A stretch of 64,000 bases of DNA. It comes from an uncultured Pelagibacteraceae bacterium. Its GTDB lineage: Bacteria; Pseudomonadota; Alphaproteobacteria; Pelagibacterales; Pelagibacteraceae. The notes beneath the pieces are model-generated. The model had not been told where the DNA came from, searched no databases, and worked only from the letters and a program-made list of their open reading frames with translations. The DNA lies in NCBI GenBank assembly GCA_902617715.1, contig CACMXS010000004.1, positions 1 to 64,000 on the forward strand. The letters are read 5' to 3'. Position 1 is the first letter of the stretch. Each line of letters starts with the position of its first letter. The position numbers and the translations under genes were made by a program. This document shows, piece after piece, positions 1-14,520 of the stretch.

Positions 1-1314
1 TTAAGTTTTTGGGATAAGGATTTTAGTCGATCTATTGATGAACATTTGGATTTCTTAAAAGAAAATCTGGAAAATCAAAATGTATATTCTTCGAAATTCT
101 CCGAAATTTTTAATAAAATGGACATATTCCAAACAGAGAATGAAGAGGAAAATAAAGAAGAAAATCAAGAAAATGAGCAAGATAATCCATCAAATGAAGA
201 ACAGGATAGTAATGATGAGGATAAAAGAGATCAAAATCAAGAGGAAGAAACTGAAGCAAGTTTGGACTCTGATTATAATATAGATGAATATAAATTAGAT
301 GAACAGTTGGTTGACACTGATTCTGATAAACAAAGCAATGAAAAAGTAATACAAAAAAGAAAATTGAATGAATTAAATTTAGATTATAGAGTTTATACAA
401 CTAAGTTTGATGAAATTACAAAAGCTGAAAATTTAGAAAATTCTGAGGACTCTATTAAACTTAGAAAAACACTTGATCAACAACTTATTGGTTTTCAAGA
501 TATTATTACAAAACTTGCCAATAAATTACAAAGACAGCTACTAGCAAAACAAAACCGTGCTTGGGAATTTGATTTAGAAGAGGGTTTATTAGATAGCTCA
601 AAGTTACCAAGAATAATAATGGATCCTTACAATTCATTATCTTTTAAAAAAGAAAAAGATTTAGATTTTAAAGACACAATAGTAACTTTGTTAATTGATA
701 ACTCAGGTTCAATGAGAGGAAGACCAATAACAATTGCAGCAATATGTGCAGATATTTTATCACGAACTTTAGAACGTTGTTCTGTTAAGGTTGAAATTTT
801 AGGTTTCACTACAAAAAATTGGAAGGGAGGTCAAAGCAGAGAATTTTGGAATAAAAATGGTAAACCAAAAACCCCTGGCAGACTAAATGATTTAAGACAT
901 ATAATTTATAAAAGTGCAGATACACATTGGAGGCAAGCTAAAAATAATCTTGGTTTAATGTTAAAAGAAGGATTATTAAAAGAAAATATAGATGGCGAAG
1001 CGATATCTTGGTCATTCAGTAGATTAAAAAAAAGAAAAGAGGAAAGAAAAATTTTGATGGTTATTTCAGATGGAGCACCTGTTGATGACTCAACTCTATC
1101 AGTGAATTCTGGAGATTTTTTAGAAAAACATTTAAAAAAGACTGTAAAATTTATTGAAGATAAAAGTGAAATTGAAATCTTAGCTATTGGGATTGGCCAT
1201 GATGTCTCAAGATATTATAACCGTGCAATAAAAATTACAGATGTTAATGAACTTGGAGATGTAATGATATCACAATTAAGCTCGTTATTTGATAGAAAAA
1301 ATAAATTACACTAA
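1..1314 (+). CDS. cobT: Cobaltochelatase CobT-like protein, C-terminal VWA domain (5' partial)
   Basis: Frame is open to the window edge ([25 protein letters not shown]...; the track start at 46 is a TTG). Acidic linker followed by VWA metal-site motif [14 protein letters not shown] and CobT-like C-terminus. Confidence 0.85.
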   Translation, partial: LSFWDKDFSRSIDEHLDFLKENLENQNVYSSKFSEIFNKMDIFQTENEEENKEENQENEQDNPSNEEQDSNDEDKRDQNQEEETEASLDSDYNIDEYKLDEQLVDTDSDKQSNEKVIQKRKLNELNLDYRVYTTKFDEITKAENLENSEDSIKLRKTLDQQLIGFQDIITKLANKLQRQLLAKQNRAWEFDLEEGLLDSSKLPRIIMDPYNSLSFKKEKDLDFKDTIVTLLIDNSGSMRGRPITIAAICADILSRTLERCSVKVEILGFTTKNWKGGQSREFWNKNGKPKTPGRLNDLRHIIYKSADTHWRQAKNNLGLMLKEGLLKENIDGEAISWSFSRLKKRKEERKILMVISDGAPVDDSTLSVNSGDFLEKHLKKTVKFIEDKSEIEILAIGIGHDVSRYYNRAIKITDVNELGDVMISQLSSLFDRKNKLH

Positions 1315-2591
1315 ATATTAAATAAATCTTTATTTTTCCATTTAATTATAACTTCTGCTCCACTCCTCGTCTTTGAGTTCCAGCAACTTACAGACGCGAA
1401 ATTTTTTTCTAATAATGTTTTTCCAATAAATAAGCCTAGGCCTAATCCTATTTTTTCTTTATATTGTGTTTTAATTGATTTTAAATATGGTTCTCCTATT
1501 TTAGATAAAATATCATTAGGATAACCCTCACCATCATCTTCGATTATCACTTCGGTGGAAGTGTTATCTGATTTTAAAGTTATAAAAATTTTATTTTTAC
1601 AAAACTTATTTGCATTTCCTATAAAATTCCTCAAACCATAAATTATTTCAATTGACTTTGTAAATTTTTTTGAATTTGAGTCCTGTTCAAAATTAAATAT
1701 AAAATCATTAGTAGTTGTCTCTTTAAATGAAGAAATAATATCTTTTAAATAAGTTCTCATATTTATGTCCTCATCTATGAAACTATCTTCTTCATTTGGA
1801 TTTAATGATAATCTTTTTAATATCTCATTACACCTTTCAACTTGACTTGATAAAAGTTGAATGTCTTGAACAACTTCTTTTTGATCTTTTAATTGTTTAG
1901 TGAGTTCTTGTGAAATAATTTTTATAGTTGATAAAGGGGTTCCTAAAGAATGAGCTGCGGCTGCAGCTTGGCCACCTAATGATAACATTTCATGTTCTTT
2001 CGCCATTATTTCTTCCATCTTATTTAATGCCTCTTTTCTTAATCTAGATTCTGCACCAAAAATTATTGCAAAATAATTAAAAAAAACTAGAGCAATTACA
2101 AGAGCTACTGGTATAGAAAAATAATAATATGGACTAACGTGAAAATGATCATTCAAAGGGCTGGGAAGATCATATGAATAAAATGTAAGTAAAATTATAA
2201 CAACTAAAGTAAATAATAATAATAATAAATTAGTTCTTAAACCCAAATTCGATGAAGCAAAAACACTTGGAATTAACAAAAATATTGAAAATGGATTTAC
2301 AATTCCTCCTGTTAAATAAATTAAAATACCGAGTTGGATTATGTCTATGATTAAGAAAATTAATGCTGATCTGTCAGATAATTGTGTTTTTTTGTATATA
2401 AAGATTAAAAATAAATTACTTAATGCTCCAAAAAAAATAACTGTATTACAAATTAAAAAATTAAAATCAAAATTAAAATAAAAATATACTAAATTGACCG
2501 AAAATAATTGACCTATAATTCCAATCCATCTTAAGTTAATATACGTTGATTTTTTTAATGAATAAAATTTTGAAGTCTCAAAAAACTTCAT
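1311..2591 (-). CDS. regB: RegB/PrrB-type membrane sensor histidine kinase
   Basis: Six-TM N-terminus, H-box [21 protein letters not shown] typical of the RegB family, HATPase motifs ([21 protein letters not shown]). Confidence 0.8.
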   Translation of the reverse strand: MKFFETSKFYSLKKSTYINLRWIGIIGQLFSVNLVYFYFNFDFNFLICNTVIFFGALSNLFLIFIYKKTQLSDRSALIFLIIDIIQLGILIYLTGGIVNPFSIFLLIPSVFASSNLGLRTNLLLLLFTLVVIILLTFYSYDLPSPLNDHFHVSPYYYFSIPVALVIALVFFNYFAIIFGAESRLRKEALNKMEEIMAKEHEMLSLGGQAAAAAHSLGTPLSTIKIISQELTKQLKDQKEVVQDIQLLSSQVERCNEILKRLSLNPNEEDSFIDEDINMRTYLKDIISSFKETTTNDFIFNFEQDSNSKKFTKSIEIIYGLRNFIGNANKFCKNKIFITLKSDNTSTEVIIEDDGEGYPNDILSKIGEPYLKSIKTQYKEKIGLGLGLFIGKTLLEKNFASVSCWNSKTRSGAEVIIKWKNKDLFNI

Positions 2592-2593
2592 TA

Positions 2594-4648
<2,055 letters not shown>

Positions 4649-4759
4649 TTATATTTTCGGAAAAATTTATTATAACATTTTTTTAAAATATTTGTTCACT
4701 TATAATAAATTTATTAGTTAAAATTCGTTAAATTTAGCTTGAAATTATTGATCTTTTAA

Positions 4760-4849
4760 TGGCGGAGAGAATGGGATTCGAACCCATGATAGAGTTTCCC
4801 CTATACACGCTTTCCAAGCGTGCGCCTTAAACCACTCGGCCACCTCTCC
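4760..4849 (-). tRNA. tRNA-Ser (anticodon GGA)
   Basis: Reverse complement GGAGAGGTGGCCGAGTGG...CGCTTGGAAAGCG...GGTTCGAATCCC...TCTCTCCGCCA: cloverleaf with long variable arm and encoded CCA. Confidence 0.95.
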
Positions 4850-4913
4850 ATTTATAATTATCTTATAATCCATTGGTTATTGTAAACAAAATTTAATATA
4901 TTAATAATTATTT

Positions 4914-5342
4914 ATGTATTTGATTTCACATAGAGGTAATCTCAACGGGATTGAAAAAGATAATGAAAATAATCCTGATTATATAAATCGAGCTATTTCT
5001 CATGGGTATGATGTAGAAGTAGATGTTAGATACGAAAGTGGTCAATTTTTTTTAGGACATGATTTTAATCAATTTAAAGTCAAGGAGGAATATTTGTTAA
5101 ATAATAAATTATGGTGTCATGCAAAGACAAATGAGGCCTTAATAGCACTAGATAGAATTAAAGCACATTATTTTTGGCACCAGGAGGATGATTATACAAT
5201 AACAAGCAAAGGTTTTTTTTGGACTTATCCTGGAAAAAAATTATTACAAAAAAGTATTTGTGTTTTACCAGAAAAAACAAATTATGATAAAATTAATTGT
5301 TCAGGAATTTGCTCAGATTTTATTGAAAGATATAATAAATAA
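4914..5342 (+). CDS. Short glycerophosphodiester phosphodiesterase-like protein
   Basis: N-terminal LISHRGNLNG and DVEVDVR...LGHD resemble the GDPD HRG / E-D-V / GHD motifs; only 142 aa. Confidence 0.55.
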   Translation: MYLISHRGNLNGIEKDNENNPDYINRAISHGYDVEVDVRYESGQFFLGHDFNQFKVKEEYLLNNKLWCHAKTNEALIALDRIKAHYFWHQEDDYTITSKGFFWTYPGKKLLQKSICVLPEKTNYDKINCSGICSDFIERYNK

Positions 5343-6706
5343 TGATTAAAGCGATAATTTTTGATTTAGACGGTGTATTAGTTGATACAAAACAAATCCA
5401 TTTTGAGGCTTTAAATGCTGCCTTAAAAAAATTTAAATTCAAAGAAATATCTATGGATGATCATATAAAAGTTTTTGATGGTTTACCTACAAATGAAAAA
5501 CTTAAAATATTGCAAAAAAGAATTGGTCTTCCAAAAAAATATTTTTTAAGAATAAATAATTATAAACAAAAAATAACAACGCAAATACTTAAAAAAAAGA
5601 TAAAGAAGAATTTTAGAATTGTTGAAATAATGAAAAATTTACATGGAAAGTACAAAATTGCAGTTGCAACTAATGCAGTAAATTCAACATTAAAAATTTG
5701 CTTGAATAAACTCGGTATCTCTAAATATATTGATTTTAAACTCTCAAATGAAGATATAGTAAATCCCAAACCAAATCCTGAAATATATCTAAGAATATTT
5801 ATTAAATTTGGTATATATCCATCAGAAGCACTTATTGTCGAAGACTCACATTATGGTAGAGAAGCTGCTATATCATCTGGTGCAAAACTTTTGCCTATTA
5901 AAAAAATTGAAGAATTAGATTTAAAAAAAATAAAGCTTAATTTAATATCAAGAAAAATAACTGATAAAAAAAATATTTCTTGGGAGGATAATAAAATGAA
6001 TGTTCTTATTCCTATGGCTGGAGCTGGAAAAAGATTTTTTGATGCTGGTTATGTTTTCCCAAAACCACTAATAGAAGTTGATAATAAACCTATGATACAA
6101 TGGGTAATCGAAAGTTTGAATTTACAAGCTAACTATATTTTTATTATACAAAAGGAACATCAAGAAAAATACAATATTAAAAGTGTACTAAAAATTCTTC
6201 AACCAGAATGTAAAATAATTGAACTTGATCATTTAACTGAAGGAGCCGCGTGCACAACTTTGCTGGCAAAAAAATATATTAATAATTCTGACCCTTTAAT
6301 AATTGCAAACTCAGACCAATATATAAATTGGAATAGCTCAAAAGCTTTGTACGATTTCAACTCAAAAAATTTAGATGGTGCAATTTTGACCTTTGAGGCC
6401 ATACATCCAAAGTGGTCTTACGCAAAATGTGATGAAGAAGGTTACGTTACAGAGGTCGCAGAAAAAAAAGTAATTTCCAAAAATGCGACTGTTGGAGTGT
6501 ATTATTGGAAACATGGCTCTGACTACGTTGAGTCTGCCGAGGAAATGATTAAAAAAGATATAAGAGTAAATAATGAATTTTATGTTTGTCCAGTTTATAA
6601 TGAATTTTTAGCAAAAAATAAAAAAGTAAAAATTCATAATGTGGATAAAATGTGGGGTTTAGGAACTCCTGAAGATTTAAATAATTTTATCCGAAGTATT
6701 AAATGA
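5342..6706 (+). CDS. Fusion: HAD-superfamily (beta-phosphoglucomutase-like) phosphatase + sugar nucleotidyltransferase
   Basis: HAD motif I IIFDLDGVLVDTKQIH and VEDSHYGREAA in the N-half; NTP-transferase motif NVLIPMAGAGKRFFDAGYVFPKPLIEVDNKPMIQWV in the C-half. Confidence 0.85.
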   Translation: MIKAIIFDLDGVLVDTKQIHFEALNAALKKFKFKEISMDDHIKVFDGLPTNEKLKILQKRIGLPKKYFLRINNYKQKITTQILKKKIKKNFRIVEIMKNLHGKYKIAVATNAVNSTLKICLNKLGISKYIDFKLSNEDIVNPKPNPEIYLRIFIKFGIYPSEALIVEDSHYGREAAISSGAKLLPIKKIEELDLKKIKLNLISRKITDKKNISWEDNKMNVLIPMAGAGKRFFDAGYVFPKPLIEVDNKPMIQWVIESLNLQANYIFIIQKEHQEKYNIKSVLKILQPECKIIELDHLTEGAACTTLLAKKYINNSDPLIIANSDQYINWNSSKALYDFNSKNLDGAILTFEAIHPKWSYAKCDEEGYVTEVAEKKVISKNATVGVYYWKHGSDYVESAEEMIKKDIRVNNEFYVCPVYNEFLAKNKKVKIHNVDKMWGLGTPEDLNNFIRSIK

Positions 6707-7881
6707 ACTTCAAAAAATTTCTGAAAGCAAAACTAGGTGACAATTATCATCGATTTTATCTTAAAAATATTTTAAGATTAATATTTGGGAAATTTTACCC
6801 AATAATTAAAGGTTTTTTGAGAAAAATTTTTCCTAAATTTGATTTTATTAAAAAAAATTTAAGTAAGAAAATTGAGCATCAAAGAATTATTAAAAGTGAA
6901 CCGGGGTTAATTATTGATTTAACAAAAAATAATTTTTTGACCTACCATTTAAGACCAAAATATTCAAAAGATTTTAATCTTGAAAGTACATATGTTTCAA
7001 AGGATAAAATTGCAATAATCATTCAAGGACCCATTAATGAAAAATTTGATTTTCTTAAAAATACGCTGAGTATTTATAAAAAAATATTCAAAAATTGCCT
7101 AATAATTGTTTCTACTTGGAAAAATGAAAATATTGACTTAATTAATTCTTTAAAAGATGAAAATACCTTTATCTTATTTAACGAAGAACCTAAAAAATCT
7201 CAAAAAAATATAAATCATCAAATAATTTCTACAAATAAAGCACTAGAATTTGCTTACGAAAAAGGAGCAAAGTATTCGATTAAAACAAGGGCAGATGTGA
7301 GAATCGGAAAAAACAATTTAGAAAGTTTTTTAATTTCTTTGATAAAAACGTTTCCAGTTAAAAAGAATGATTTAATTAGTTCTAGAATTATTGTGCCTAG
7401 TTTAATCACTTTTAAATATAGAATTTATTCATTAAGCGATATTGTAATGTTTGGTGAAACAACTGATTTATTAAAATATTTTGATAAAGAGACATTTATC
7501 GATGGACTAAAAAAATTTGGGTTAGATGAAAATAATCTTTTAAAAAATGAAACACCTGTAGTAGCTGAAATTTTTTTATGTTCAAGATTTTTGCATAAAC
7601 TGGAAAATAACATATCTTGGACTTTGGATAGTTGGTGGAACTGCTTAAAAAATTATTTTTGTATAATTGATAATTCTTCACTAGATTTATTTTGGAATAA
7701 ATACGATTGGGAGTATGAATATAGATATATCAGAACATATTCAAATAAATTTTCAAGAGCGATAGATTTTCAAGATTGGTTGTCTTTATATAATGGTTTT
7801 GAAAATAATTGGCATATAGCCTCAAAAGAGCATGAAAAATACGACGAATTTTTAAAACTGAAAAACATTTTTAAGGATTAA
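6703..7881 (+). CDS. WavE-family lipopolysaccharide synthesis protein (putative glycosyltransferase)
   Basis: IAIIIQGPINEKFDFLKNTLSIYKKIF...STWKNE, ...AYEKGAKYSIKTRADVRIG pattern of WavE proteins. Confidence 0.7.
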   Translation: MNFKKFLKAKLGDNYHRFYLKNILRLIFGKFYPIIKGFLRKIFPKFDFIKKNLSKKIEHQRIIKSEPGLIIDLTKNNFLTYHLRPKYSKDFNLESTYVSKDKIAIIIQGPINEKFDFLKNTLSIYKKIFKNCLIIVSTWKNENIDLINSLKDENTFILFNEEPKKSQKNINHQIISTNKALEFAYEKGAKYSIKTRADVRIGKNNLESFLISLIKTFPVKKNDLISSRIIVPSLITFKYRIYSLSDIVMFGETTDLLKYFDKETFIDGLKKFGLDENNLLKNETPVVAEIFLCSRFLHKLENNISWTLDSWWNCLKNYFCIIDNSSLDLFWNKYDWEYEYRYIRTYSNKFSRAIDFQDWLSLYNGFENNWHIASKEHEKYDEFLKLKNIFKD

Positions 7882-8579
7882 ATTTTAATCAAATTCATAA
7901 AATCTTTAGCTAAATTATCAGGCATAAAAAAATTTGTAACTCCAATTTTATTTACAAGTGTATAATTGTTTTGTTCAAAAACTTTATAAATGTTACTATT
8001 AACATAATCTTTCAAAAGAAGATCATTGTTTTCAATTGTAATTAAATTAGGTCGATATTTTTCTAAATCAATACTTTTGATTACTTTTAATTCGTTTCCC
8101 TCTACATCAATATTTAAGTAATCAAATTTTTGAATATTGTTTTCACTTAAGATGTGATTAAGAGTAAAACATTTAATTTTAACTTCTTTTTGATTTTCAT
8201 TTACTTTAATTAATGAATTTTGCTGGTTAATAGGTGAATTTTCATAAAAGACTGTATTGCCATTGAAATCAGATATTGCATAATTCAAGTTGATATCTCT
8301 TTTTCTAACAATATTAAATAAGTCAATTGAAGCTTTACTTATATCTATATTAACTCCATTCCAATTTTTATCATATAATTTTGCTGTAAGTGATCCCTTG
8401 AAAGGATGATAACAGCCTACATCGACGTATATTCCTTTTTTAAAATTTTTAAAAATACGATTAATGAATATATCTTCACCAAATTCAGCATAATGGAATG
8501 AGGGTTTTCTATTTCTTAAAATTTTCAAATGTTTATATAAATAATTTAATAAACTTATTTTTAGTAATTTCTTTTTCAC
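7878..8579 (-). CDS. FkbM-family methyltransferase
   Basis: [71 protein letters not shown]. Confidence 0.85.
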   Translation of the reverse strand: MKKKLLKISLLNYLYKHLKILRNRKPSFHYAEFGEDIFINRIFKNFKKGIYVDVGCYHPFKGSLTAKLYDKNWNGVNIDISKASIDLFNIVRKRDINLNYAISDFNGNTVFYENSPINQQNSLIKVNENQKEVKIKCFTLNHILSENNIQKFDYLNIDVEGNELKVIKSIDLEKYRPNLITIENNDLLLKDYVNSNIYKVFEQNNYTLVNKIGVTNFFMPDNLAKDFMNLIKI

Positions 8580-10384
8580 TTTTCTTTATTTATTTTAAGC
8601 ACACCAATAAAAGCCTCTTGTGGGATTTCAACTCTACCAAATTGTTTAGATCTTGCCTTACCTTTTTTTTGTTTTTCCAAAAGTTTTCTTTTTCTATCAG
8701 TGGCACCACCACCATGAATTTTTGTCAAAACATCCTTCTTAAAACCTTTAATTGTTTCTCTAGCGATAATTTTTCCGCCAATAGCTGCTTGAATAGGTAT
8801 CATGAAATTATGCCTGGGAATTAAATCCTTTAATTTTTCACAGACCTCTCTTCCAGTCTTTTGGGCAAAATCTTTGTGTATCATCATAGCTAATGCATCA
8901 ACAGGTTCACTGTTTACTAAGATACCTAATTTAACTAAATCTCCTTCTCTGTGTTCGATTATTTCATAATCAAAGCTTGCATATCCACTTGTCATTGACT
9001 TTATTCTATCATTAAAATCAAAAACAACCTCATTAAGTGGTAATTCATAAGAAATAACTGCTCTGTTACCTGAATAGCTTAAATTGGTTTGAATACCTCT
9101 TTTATCCTGACATAATTTAATAATTGATCCCAAATAATTATCTGGTGTTATTACCGTAGCTTTTATCCAGGGCTCTTCAATAGATCTAATAAGTGTTGGA
9201 TCTGGCAAGCTTGAAGGATTTTGTAAATCTTTTATGTCTCCATTGTTTAATTTTACTTTATAAACAACCCCTGGTGTAGTTGTTAATAAATTAACGTCAA
9301 ATTCCCGTTCTAATCTTTCTGTAATAATTTCAAGATGTAAAAGCCCTAAAAAACCACATCTAAAACCTAAACCGAGAGCAGATGAAGACTCTGCTTCATA
9401 AGAAAAGCTTGCATCATTAAGTTGTAATTTTGCTAATCCATCTTTCAATTTTTGATATTCAGAACTATCTACTGGAAATAGGCCACAAAAAACAACGGGT
9501 TTACTTGGTTTAAAACCAGGTAAAGCCTCAACTTTTGGTTTTGTCGCATCACAAATTGTGTCCCCAACTTTAGTATCTGATAGAACTTTTATACCTGTTG
9601 TTATAAATCCAATTTCCCCAGAATTAAGTTCATTTACATCTTTTGGTTTCGGTGTAAACAAACCTACTTTTTCAACAACATAATCTTGATTAGTTGAAAG
9701 CATTTTTATTTTCATATTTTTGGTTATTTTACCATTTATAACTCTGACTAATATTACAACTCCAAGGTAAGTGTCGTACCAGCTATCTACTAGCAAACAT
9801 TTTAAATCTTGATTTAAATTACCTTTAGGTCCAGGCAATTGATTAACAATTTGTTCCAATATATCATCTATACCTTCTCCAGTTTTTCCTGAACAAGGAA
9901 TAGCATTTTCAGTATCAATGCCAATAACATCTTCAATTTGTTTTTTTGTTCTATCTAAATCTGATGCTGGTAAATCAACTTTATTTAAAACAGGTATAAT
10001 TTCATGATTTATATCTAAAGCCTGATAAACATTAGCCAATGTTTGAGCTTCAACTCCCTGAGTACTATCTACAATAAGAATAGAACCCTCACATGCATAA
10101 AGAGATCTACTAACTTCATAACTAAAATCAACATGTCCAGGAGTATCTATTATATTTAAAATATACTCTTTACCATTTTTAGATTTATAATTTAGTTTTA
10201 CAGTTTGAGCTTTGATAGTAATACCTCTTTCCCGTTCAATATCCATTGAGTCTAGTACTTGAGCTTTCATTTCTCTTTCACTCAATCCTCCACATCTATG
10301 AATTATCCTGTCAGCTATTGTTGATTTGCCATGATCAATATGTGCGATAATTGCAAAATTTCTAATATGATTAATTGTGCTCAT
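8576..10384 (-). CDS. lepA: Elongation factor 4 (LepA)
   Basis: [39 protein letters not shown], full-length 602 aa LepA pattern. Confidence 0.97.
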   Translation of the reverse strand: MSTINHIRNFAIIAHIDHGKSTIADRIIHRCGGLSEREMKAQVLDSMDIERERGITIKAQTVKLNYKSKNGKEYILNIIDTPGHVDFSYEVSRSLYACEGSILIVDSTQGVEAQTLANVYQALDINHEIIPVLNKVDLPASDLDRTKKQIEDVIGIDTENAIPCSGKTGEGIDDILEQIVNQLPGPKGNLNQDLKCLLVDSWYDTYLGVVILVRVINGKITKNMKIKMLSTNQDYVVEKVGLFTPKPKDVNELNSGEIGFITTGIKVLSDTKVGDTICDATKPKVEALPGFKPSKPVVFCGLFPVDSSEYQKLKDGLAKLQLNDASFSYEAESSSALGLGFRCGFLGLLHLEIITERLEREFDVNLLTTTPGVVYKVKLNNGDIKDLQNPSSLPDPTLIRSIEEPWIKATVITPDNYLGSIIKLCQDKRGIQTNLSYSGNRAVISYELPLNEVVFDFNDRIKSMTSGYASFDYEIIEHREGDLVKLGILVNSEPVDALAMMIHKDFAQKTGREVCEKLKDLIPRHNFMIPIQAAIGGKIIARETIKGFKKDVLTKIHGGGATDRKRKLLEKQKKGKARSKQFGRVEIPQEAFIGVLKINKEK

Positions 10385-10389
10385 TTTTC

Positions 10390-12795
10390 TTAAGAACGGA
10401 TCTTAGCACCAGTTTCATTTTCAACAGTTTTGATAATCAAATTATTTATTTTTTCTAAATCATTATCATTTAAAGTTTTTTCAAAAGATTGAATTGTTAC
10501 GCTAATAGCTATTGATTTTTGATTTTCAGGAATATTATCACCCTCATAAACATCAAAAACTTTTACATTACTGATTAAACTTTGATCTACACTTGAAATA
10601 GCATTTATTAAATCTTGCGAATTAATATTTTTATTTACTACAAAAGCAAAATCTCTCTCTGATTTTTGATAATCTGAAACATAAAATTTGGTTTTTCGAT
10701 CATTTAATGTTTTTTTAGGTAATTTTAAATTTTCCAAAAAAATCTCAAATCCAACTAAAGACTCTGTTTTCATATCAATATTTTTTATTATATTAGGATG
10801 AATTTCACCAAAATAAGCAGCCACCTGTTCTTCTCCTTGATTTAAAAATAATCTACCAGATTTACCAGGGTGATAATAATTTGGTGTCTCACTGTCTATA
10901 AAAAATTTTCCTGAATCATATCCTGCTTCAATTAAAGTTTGAGTCACATCTCGTTTGATATCAAACACATCGATATTTCTCTCTTTTTCAATCCAGGACA
11001 ATCTTGATTTTTTTCCTGATGACAAACCACATACTACAGTATTCTGATCTCCTGGGTTTGAACCAGTGAAGGTAGGACCTATTTCAAATATTGATAAATC
11101 TTTAAAACCTCTATCTAGGTTTTTATTCATATACATCATTAAATTTGAGAATATTGAACTTCTTAAAACATTTAATTCAGAACTAATTGGATTTACTATT
11201 TTAATTTCTTTTTTTGATCCTCTAAAATAATCATTATAATTTGAGTCTGTAAACGACCAAGTAATTGCTTCAAGGTAACCCTTTGATGCAACTGATCTTT
11301 GAAGAAAATGGAACAATTTTTGAGATTTATTTAAAGTAGATTTTTTTCTCTCTTTAATTGGATCAATGATCTTAATCTTATTATAGCCACTTATTCTCAC
11401 CAATTCTTCAACAATGTCTACTTCTTGTGAAATATCGGGTCTCCAAGATGGAACGATTAATTCTATATATTTTTTTTTCTTTTTAGATTTAAAACCTAGA
11501 CTTTCTAAAATTTTAATCATTTCTTTGTTAGAAATTTTGAAACTTGATATTTCTTCAAACAAACCAGGATCAAATATAATAGTTTTAGTTTTATATTTTT
11601 TAACTTTTTGAATATCTATTTTGCTTATTTCACCACCACAAATTTCTTTAATTAATATTGCAGCTTTATTTAAGCCATCTTCGATTGATAAAGGATCAAT
11701 ACCTCTTTCAAACCTGAACTTTGCATCGGTATCAAGATTTAATTTTTTCGCAGTAGCTCTTATGGACTCTGGCTTAAAATAAGCTGACTCTAATAATATA
11801 TTTTTCGTATCAAATTCTGTACCTGATCTTGTTCCACCAATAATTCCACCTAATCCTAGAACACCTTTATTATCGCTGATTACACACATTCCATTTTCTA
11901 ATTTATAATTTTTATTATCAAGAGCAGTGAATTCTTCTCCTTTTTTTGAATTCCGAACTATTATACTTTTATCAATTTTATCAGCATCATAAGCGTGTAA
12001 AGGTCGATTTATATCTAGCATTACATAATTTGTAATATCGACTATTGCTGAAATAGGTTTTTGACCTATTGAAATTAGTTTATCTTTAAGCCACTGAGGA
12101 CTTTCAACATTTTTTACATTTTTTATTAAACAGCTTCCGAAAACATCACAACCCTGATTTTTTTCTTTATTAATTTTTATTTTTAAATTTTGTTTAATAT
12201 TTGATTTAATTTTATTTTCTTTTAAGTTTATTAATTTTCCAAAACCTGATGCAGCTAGATCTCTTGCGATACCTCTGATACCAAGACAATCCGGTCTATT
12301 AGGTGTTATGGATAAATCGATAAGATTAGATACTGATTTTGAAAAATAACTCTTACCAATGTTTTTTTTATATTTTGATGATAGTTCTATTATTCCATCA
12401 CTTTCATCAGATAAATTTAATTCCGACTCAGAACAAAGCATTCCGTAAGAAGTAACGCCTCTAATTTTAGCTTCGACTAGTTTTGTTTTTGTTTTAGGAA
12501 TAATAGCTCCTGGAGGGGCATATATTGTAATTAATCCCTCTTTCGCATTAGCTGCACCACATACAACTTTTTTCAATTCTTTTTCTCCGACATCGACATT
12601 ACATACTTTAAGTCGATCTGCGTTTGGATGTTTTTCAGTTTTGATAATTTTAGCTACTTTGAAAATCTCATTGCCAGGAAAAAGATTTTGTACACTCTCT
12701 ACTTCTAATCCAATGTTGGTAAGTTGATCTAAAAGATTTTTTTCTTTTAAATTAGTCTTTATGTGATCTTTAAGCCAGTCAAATGTGATTTTCAT
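10390..12795 (-). CDS. pheT: Phenylalanyl-tRNA synthetase beta subunit
   Basis: [15 protein letters not shown], tRNA-binding domain [32 protein letters not shown]; adjacent to pheS. Confidence 0.96.
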   Translation of the reverse strand: MKITFDWLKDHIKTNLKEKNLLDQLTNIGLEVESVQNLFPGNEIFKVAKIIKTEKHPNADRLKVCNVDVGEKELKKVVCGAANAKEGLITIYAPPGAIIPKTKTKLVEAKIRGVTSYGMLCSESELNLSDESDGIIELSSKYKKNIGKSYFSKSVSNLIDLSITPNRPDCLGIRGIARDLAASGFGKLINLKENKIKSNIKQNLKIKINKEKNQGCDVFGSCLIKNVKNVESPQWLKDKLISIGQKPISAIVDITNYVMLDINRPLHAYDADKIDKSIIVRNSKKGEEFTALDNKNYKLENGMCVISDNKGVLGLGGIIGGTRSGTEFDTKNILLESAYFKPESIRATAKKLNLDTDAKFRFERGIDPLSIEDGLNKAAILIKEICGGEISKIDIQKVKKYKTKTIIFDPGLFEEISSFKISNKEMIKILESLGFKSKKKKKYIELIVPSWRPDISQEVDIVEELVRISGYNKIKIIDPIKERKKSTLNKSQKLFHFLQRSVASKGYLEAITWSFTDSNYNDYFRGSKKEIKIVNPISSELNVLRSSIFSNLMMYMNKNLDRGFKDLSIFEIGPTFTGSNPGDQNTVVCGLSSGKKSRLSWIEKERNIDVFDIKRDVTQTLIEAGYDSGKFFIDSETPNYYHPGKSGRLFLNQGEEQVAAYFGEIHPNIIKNIDMKTESLVGFEIFLENLKLPKKTLNDRKTKFYVSDYQKSERDFAFVVNKNINSQDLINAISSVDQSLISNVKVFDVYEGDNIPENQKSIAISVTIQSFEKTLNDNDLEKINNLIIKTVENETGAKIRS

Positions 12796-13859
12796 CTACT
12801 TAAGCCTCTGTAATTTGTGGGTACATCTAATGGGTCAAATCCAAAGTGATTTAACCATCTATAATCACAGTCAAAAAAAGATCTCAAGTCATTAATTCCA
12901 TATTTTAACATTGCCAATCTATCAATTCCAATACCAAATGCATATCCTTGGAACTTAGTAGGATCAACTTTTACATTTTTTAAAACATTAGGATGAACCA
13001 TTCCACATCCTAAAATTTCAAGCCATTGATCACCTTCTCCTATTATTATTTTTCCATCTTTAATTTCGTATCCTATATCAACTTCTGCAGATGGTTCTGT
13101 AAAGGGAAAGTGACTTGGTCTAAACCTCATTTTAATTTTTTCTACTTCGAAAAATTCTTTGATAAAATAATTTAGACACCCTTTTAAATGACCCATATTT
13201 ATATTTTTATCTATATGAAGACCCTCAACTTGATGAAACATAGGTGAATGTGTTTGATCACTATCAGATCTATAAGTTCTTCCGGGTGCAATAATTTTAA
13301 AAGGAGGTTTATCTTTCAACATTGTTCTAATTTGAACAGGTGAAGTATGCGTACGTAATAGTTTTTCTTTTTTTTCATCAAGATAAAATGTGTCATGCAT
13401 ATCTCTTGCAGGATGGTTGTCTGGTGTATTTAAAGCTGTAAAATTGTTATATTCATTTTCGACATCTGGACCTTCTTCAACACTGAAACCTATTTCAGAA
13501 AAAATAGAAGATATTTCATCAATAGTTTGTGACACTGGATGAATTTTGCCTCTTACAAATGGCCTTTCAGGTAAAGTAATGTCTACGTTTTCCTTTTGAA
13601 GCTTTTCGTTTATTTCGGCATTTTCTATTTCGTTAATTTTTAAATTTATTAAATTTTGAAGCTCATCCTTAATAATATTTAGATCAGAAGCAAATTTTTT
13701 TCTCTCAGACTCAGCTATTGTTCCAATTTTTCTGAATTGCGACGAAACTAATCCATTTTTACCAAACAAATCTGATTTTATTTGATTAATCTCTTTAAGA
13801 TTTAATTTATTATTAAGCTTTGAGAGGAATTCTTCTTTTAATTTTTTAAGATCTGACAT
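12792..13859 (-). CDS. pheS: Phenylalanyl-tRNA synthetase alpha subunit
   Basis: [51 protein letters not shown]-like motif. Confidence 0.96.
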   Translation of the reverse strand: MSDLKKLKEEFLSKLNNKLNLKEINQIKSDLFGKNGLVSSQFRKIGTIAESERKKFASDLNIIKDELQNLINLKINEIENAEINEKLQKENVDITLPERPFVRGKIHPVSQTIDEISSIFSEIGFSVEEGPDVENEYNNFTALNTPDNHPARDMHDTFYLDEKKEKLLRTHTSPVQIRTMLKDKPPFKIIAPGRTYRSDSDQTHSPMFHQVEGLHIDKNINMGHLKGCLNYFIKEFFEVEKIKMRFRPSHFPFTEPSAEVDIGYEIKDGKIIIGEGDQWLEILGCGMVHPNVLKNVKVDPTKFQGYAFGIGIDRLAMLKYGINDLRSFFDCDYRWLNHFGFDPLDVPTNYRGLSR

Positions 13860-13902
13860 TTTTACAGATTATTTCTTCAGTAAAATAAAACAATAGAGAA
13901 GA

Positions 13903-14259
13903 TTAATTTAATGCAGATTGTGCTTTTTGGACAATAGTTTTAAAGGCTTCAGGACTATCGTACGCTATCTCAGCTAGAATTTTTCTATCAATTTTTACGC
14001 CACATTTATTCAATCCATTTATAAATTTTGAATATGTTAGGCCCTCAGCTCTAACTCCAGCGTTAATTCTTTGTATCCATAAGGATTTAAAATCTCTTTT
14101 TTTATTTCTTCTATCTCGGTAAGCATATTGCATAGCTTTTTCCATCGCTTGCTTTGCAACTCTGATAGTATTCTTTCTTCTTCCCCACTGCCCTTTTACA
14201 GCTTTTAATACTTTTTTATGTTTAGCTCGACTTGTTACACCTCTTTTTACTCTTGCCAT
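13903..14259 (-). CDS. rplT: 50S ribosomal protein L20
   Basis: [67 protein letters not shown]. Confidence 0.97.
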   Translation of the reverse strand: MARVKRGVTSRAKHKKVLKAVKGQWGRRKNTIRVAKQAMEKAMQYAYRDRRNKKRDFKSLWIQRINAGVRAEGLTYSKFINGLNKCGVKIDRKILAEIAYDSPEAFKTIVQKAQSALN

Positions 14260-14260
14260 A

Positions 14261-14467
14261 TTAACCTCTTAAACTGTACGGCATGTATGATTTAACAATT
14301 TTGCCATCTTGCTTGGACATTGTCGTCGTACCTCTTAATTTTCTTATTTGTGAATTTGTTCTTTTAATCATGCCATGTCTTTTACCAGCCTGAGCCGTTA
14401 TAACTTTACCTCTAGCAGAGATCTTAAATCTTTTTTTTGCTGAGCTTTTTGTTTTTAGTTTTGGCAT
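14261..14467 (-). CDS. rpmI: 50S ribosomal protein L35
   Basis: [22 protein letters not shown]. Confidence 0.97.
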   Translation of the reverse strand: MPKLKTKSSAKKRFKISARGKVITAQAGKRHGMIKRTNSQIRKLRGTTTMSKQDGKIVKSYMPYSLRG

Positions 14468-14520
14468 AATTGTGCGAGGTTATACATAGAAAGAAATACA
14501 TTTACAACCAATATTAAAGC

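Noticed and set aside
110-400. Antisense ORF over the cobT acidic linker
   Set aside because: Mirror frame of a low-complexity region in a strongly supported CDS.
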